Assembly (NCBI GenBank): GCA_014860575.1
Contig: JACZJK010000013.1
Location: 1-64,000 of the forward strand
Source: Bacteroidales bacterium
GTDB lineage: Bacteria > Bacteroidota > Bacteroidia > Bacteroidales > JAAYJT01
Direction of reading: 5' to 3'
DNA length: 64,000 bases
Below, piece by piece: positions 63,861 to 64,000 of this stretch; positions within the stretch are counted from its first letter, which is position 1; the number at the start of each line of letters is the position of its first letter. The translations under genes and the position numbers were made by a program. The notes beneath the pieces were generated by a model. That model had not been told where the DNA came from, searched no databases, and was given only the letters and a program-made list of their open reading frames with translations.

Positions 63861-64000
63861 TTACTTTATTGCGATAATTTTGTAAGCATGTAAATAAGAA
63901 CCATTTCTCTTGATTTTACACTCCTTCACATCGAAAACTGATTTTATGTCAGTTGCTTTTGCAGTTCTCCTAATCCCAAGGTCATCATATACTTCCTGAA
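63861..64000 (-). CDS. C-terminal part of an unidentified protein (cut by the window edge)
   Basis: The minus strand is open from the right edge to a TAA at 63861-63863. The last 45 residues read QEVYDDLGIRRTAKATDIKS...CKIKRNGSYLHAYKIIAIK. The RTAKATDI segment and basic end recall the C-termini of primase-type replication proteins in Bacteroidota elements, but that is only a resemblance. It converges on the SRAP gene with an 18-nt gap. Confidence 0.5.
   Translation of the reverse strand, partial: QEVYDDLGIRRTAKATDIKSVFDVKECKIKRNGSYLHAYKIIAIK

Overview
The window is a chromosomal segment from a member of the Bacteroidota. This is supported by TAnnTTTG-type promoters with a TTTG -33 box and very few Shine-Dalgarno sequences. 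It also carries a TonB-dependent receptor with a carboxypeptidase-regulatory-like N-terminus, a secreted GLUG-repeat protein with a C-terminal type IX secretion sorting domain, a LytS/LytTR pair and a Bacteroidota-type tyrosine recombinase. I cannot place it below phylum from the sequence alone.

Positions 1 to about 49,200 look like host chromosome. 243-7,697 is minus-strand and holds a sulfur cassette: an SLC13/RCK permease, a persulfide-dioxygenase-like MBL/rhodanese protein, two YeeE/YedE half-transporters, then DUF1622, an SDR and DUF2254. 7,698-17,926 is a loose set of stress and small membrane genes: two YihY paralogues, DUF1328, a TspO-like protein, an ion channel, DUF1801, VOC and an AraC-MGMT alkylation-response protein. 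It also contains decayed genes: an intradiol-dioxygenase-like lipoprotein with an in-frame stop and a C-terminal stump of topoisomerase IB. 17,971-28,670 holds a secreted phosphoesterase, GNAT, methyltransferase, OsmC, SRPBCC, a membrane protein/XRE operon with a palindromic operator, a large class V aminotransferase fusion, a cyclase-fold protein and an AlkD-like protein. 28,801-49,136 holds the TonB receptor, the LytS/LytTR pair, AsnA, surface-repeat proteins, AraC/GyrI, a KamA-like radical SAM enzyme next to a diflavin reductase, a NapH-like ferredoxin protein with an HMA-like tail, and a divergent D-lactate dehydrogenase/lactate permease pair.

From about 49,228 to the right edge lies an integrative element. 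Its left end is a 44-nt 3' piece of a tRNA gene, probably tRNA-Val(GAC), on the minus strand. Then come phased direct repeats, a tyrosine recombinase, a 701-aa unknown protein, an excisionase-like HTH protein and a primase/SF3-helicase protein. The cargo is defensive: a decayed XRE controller, type III Mod and Res, an Mrr-like nuclease, a DUF91/NucS-like nuclease, an unrecognised beta-rich protein, and an SRAP-fold protein that has lost its catalytic Cys2, Glu and His. The element appears visibly richer in A+T than its surroundings and runs past the window; the intact tRNA should lie at its other end.

The best candidates for something undescribed are the co-directional nuclease cluster at 55,559-63,842, with its catalytically dead SRAP and its unknown 334-aa member, and a dispersed family of low-complexity intergenic repeats in the host part.
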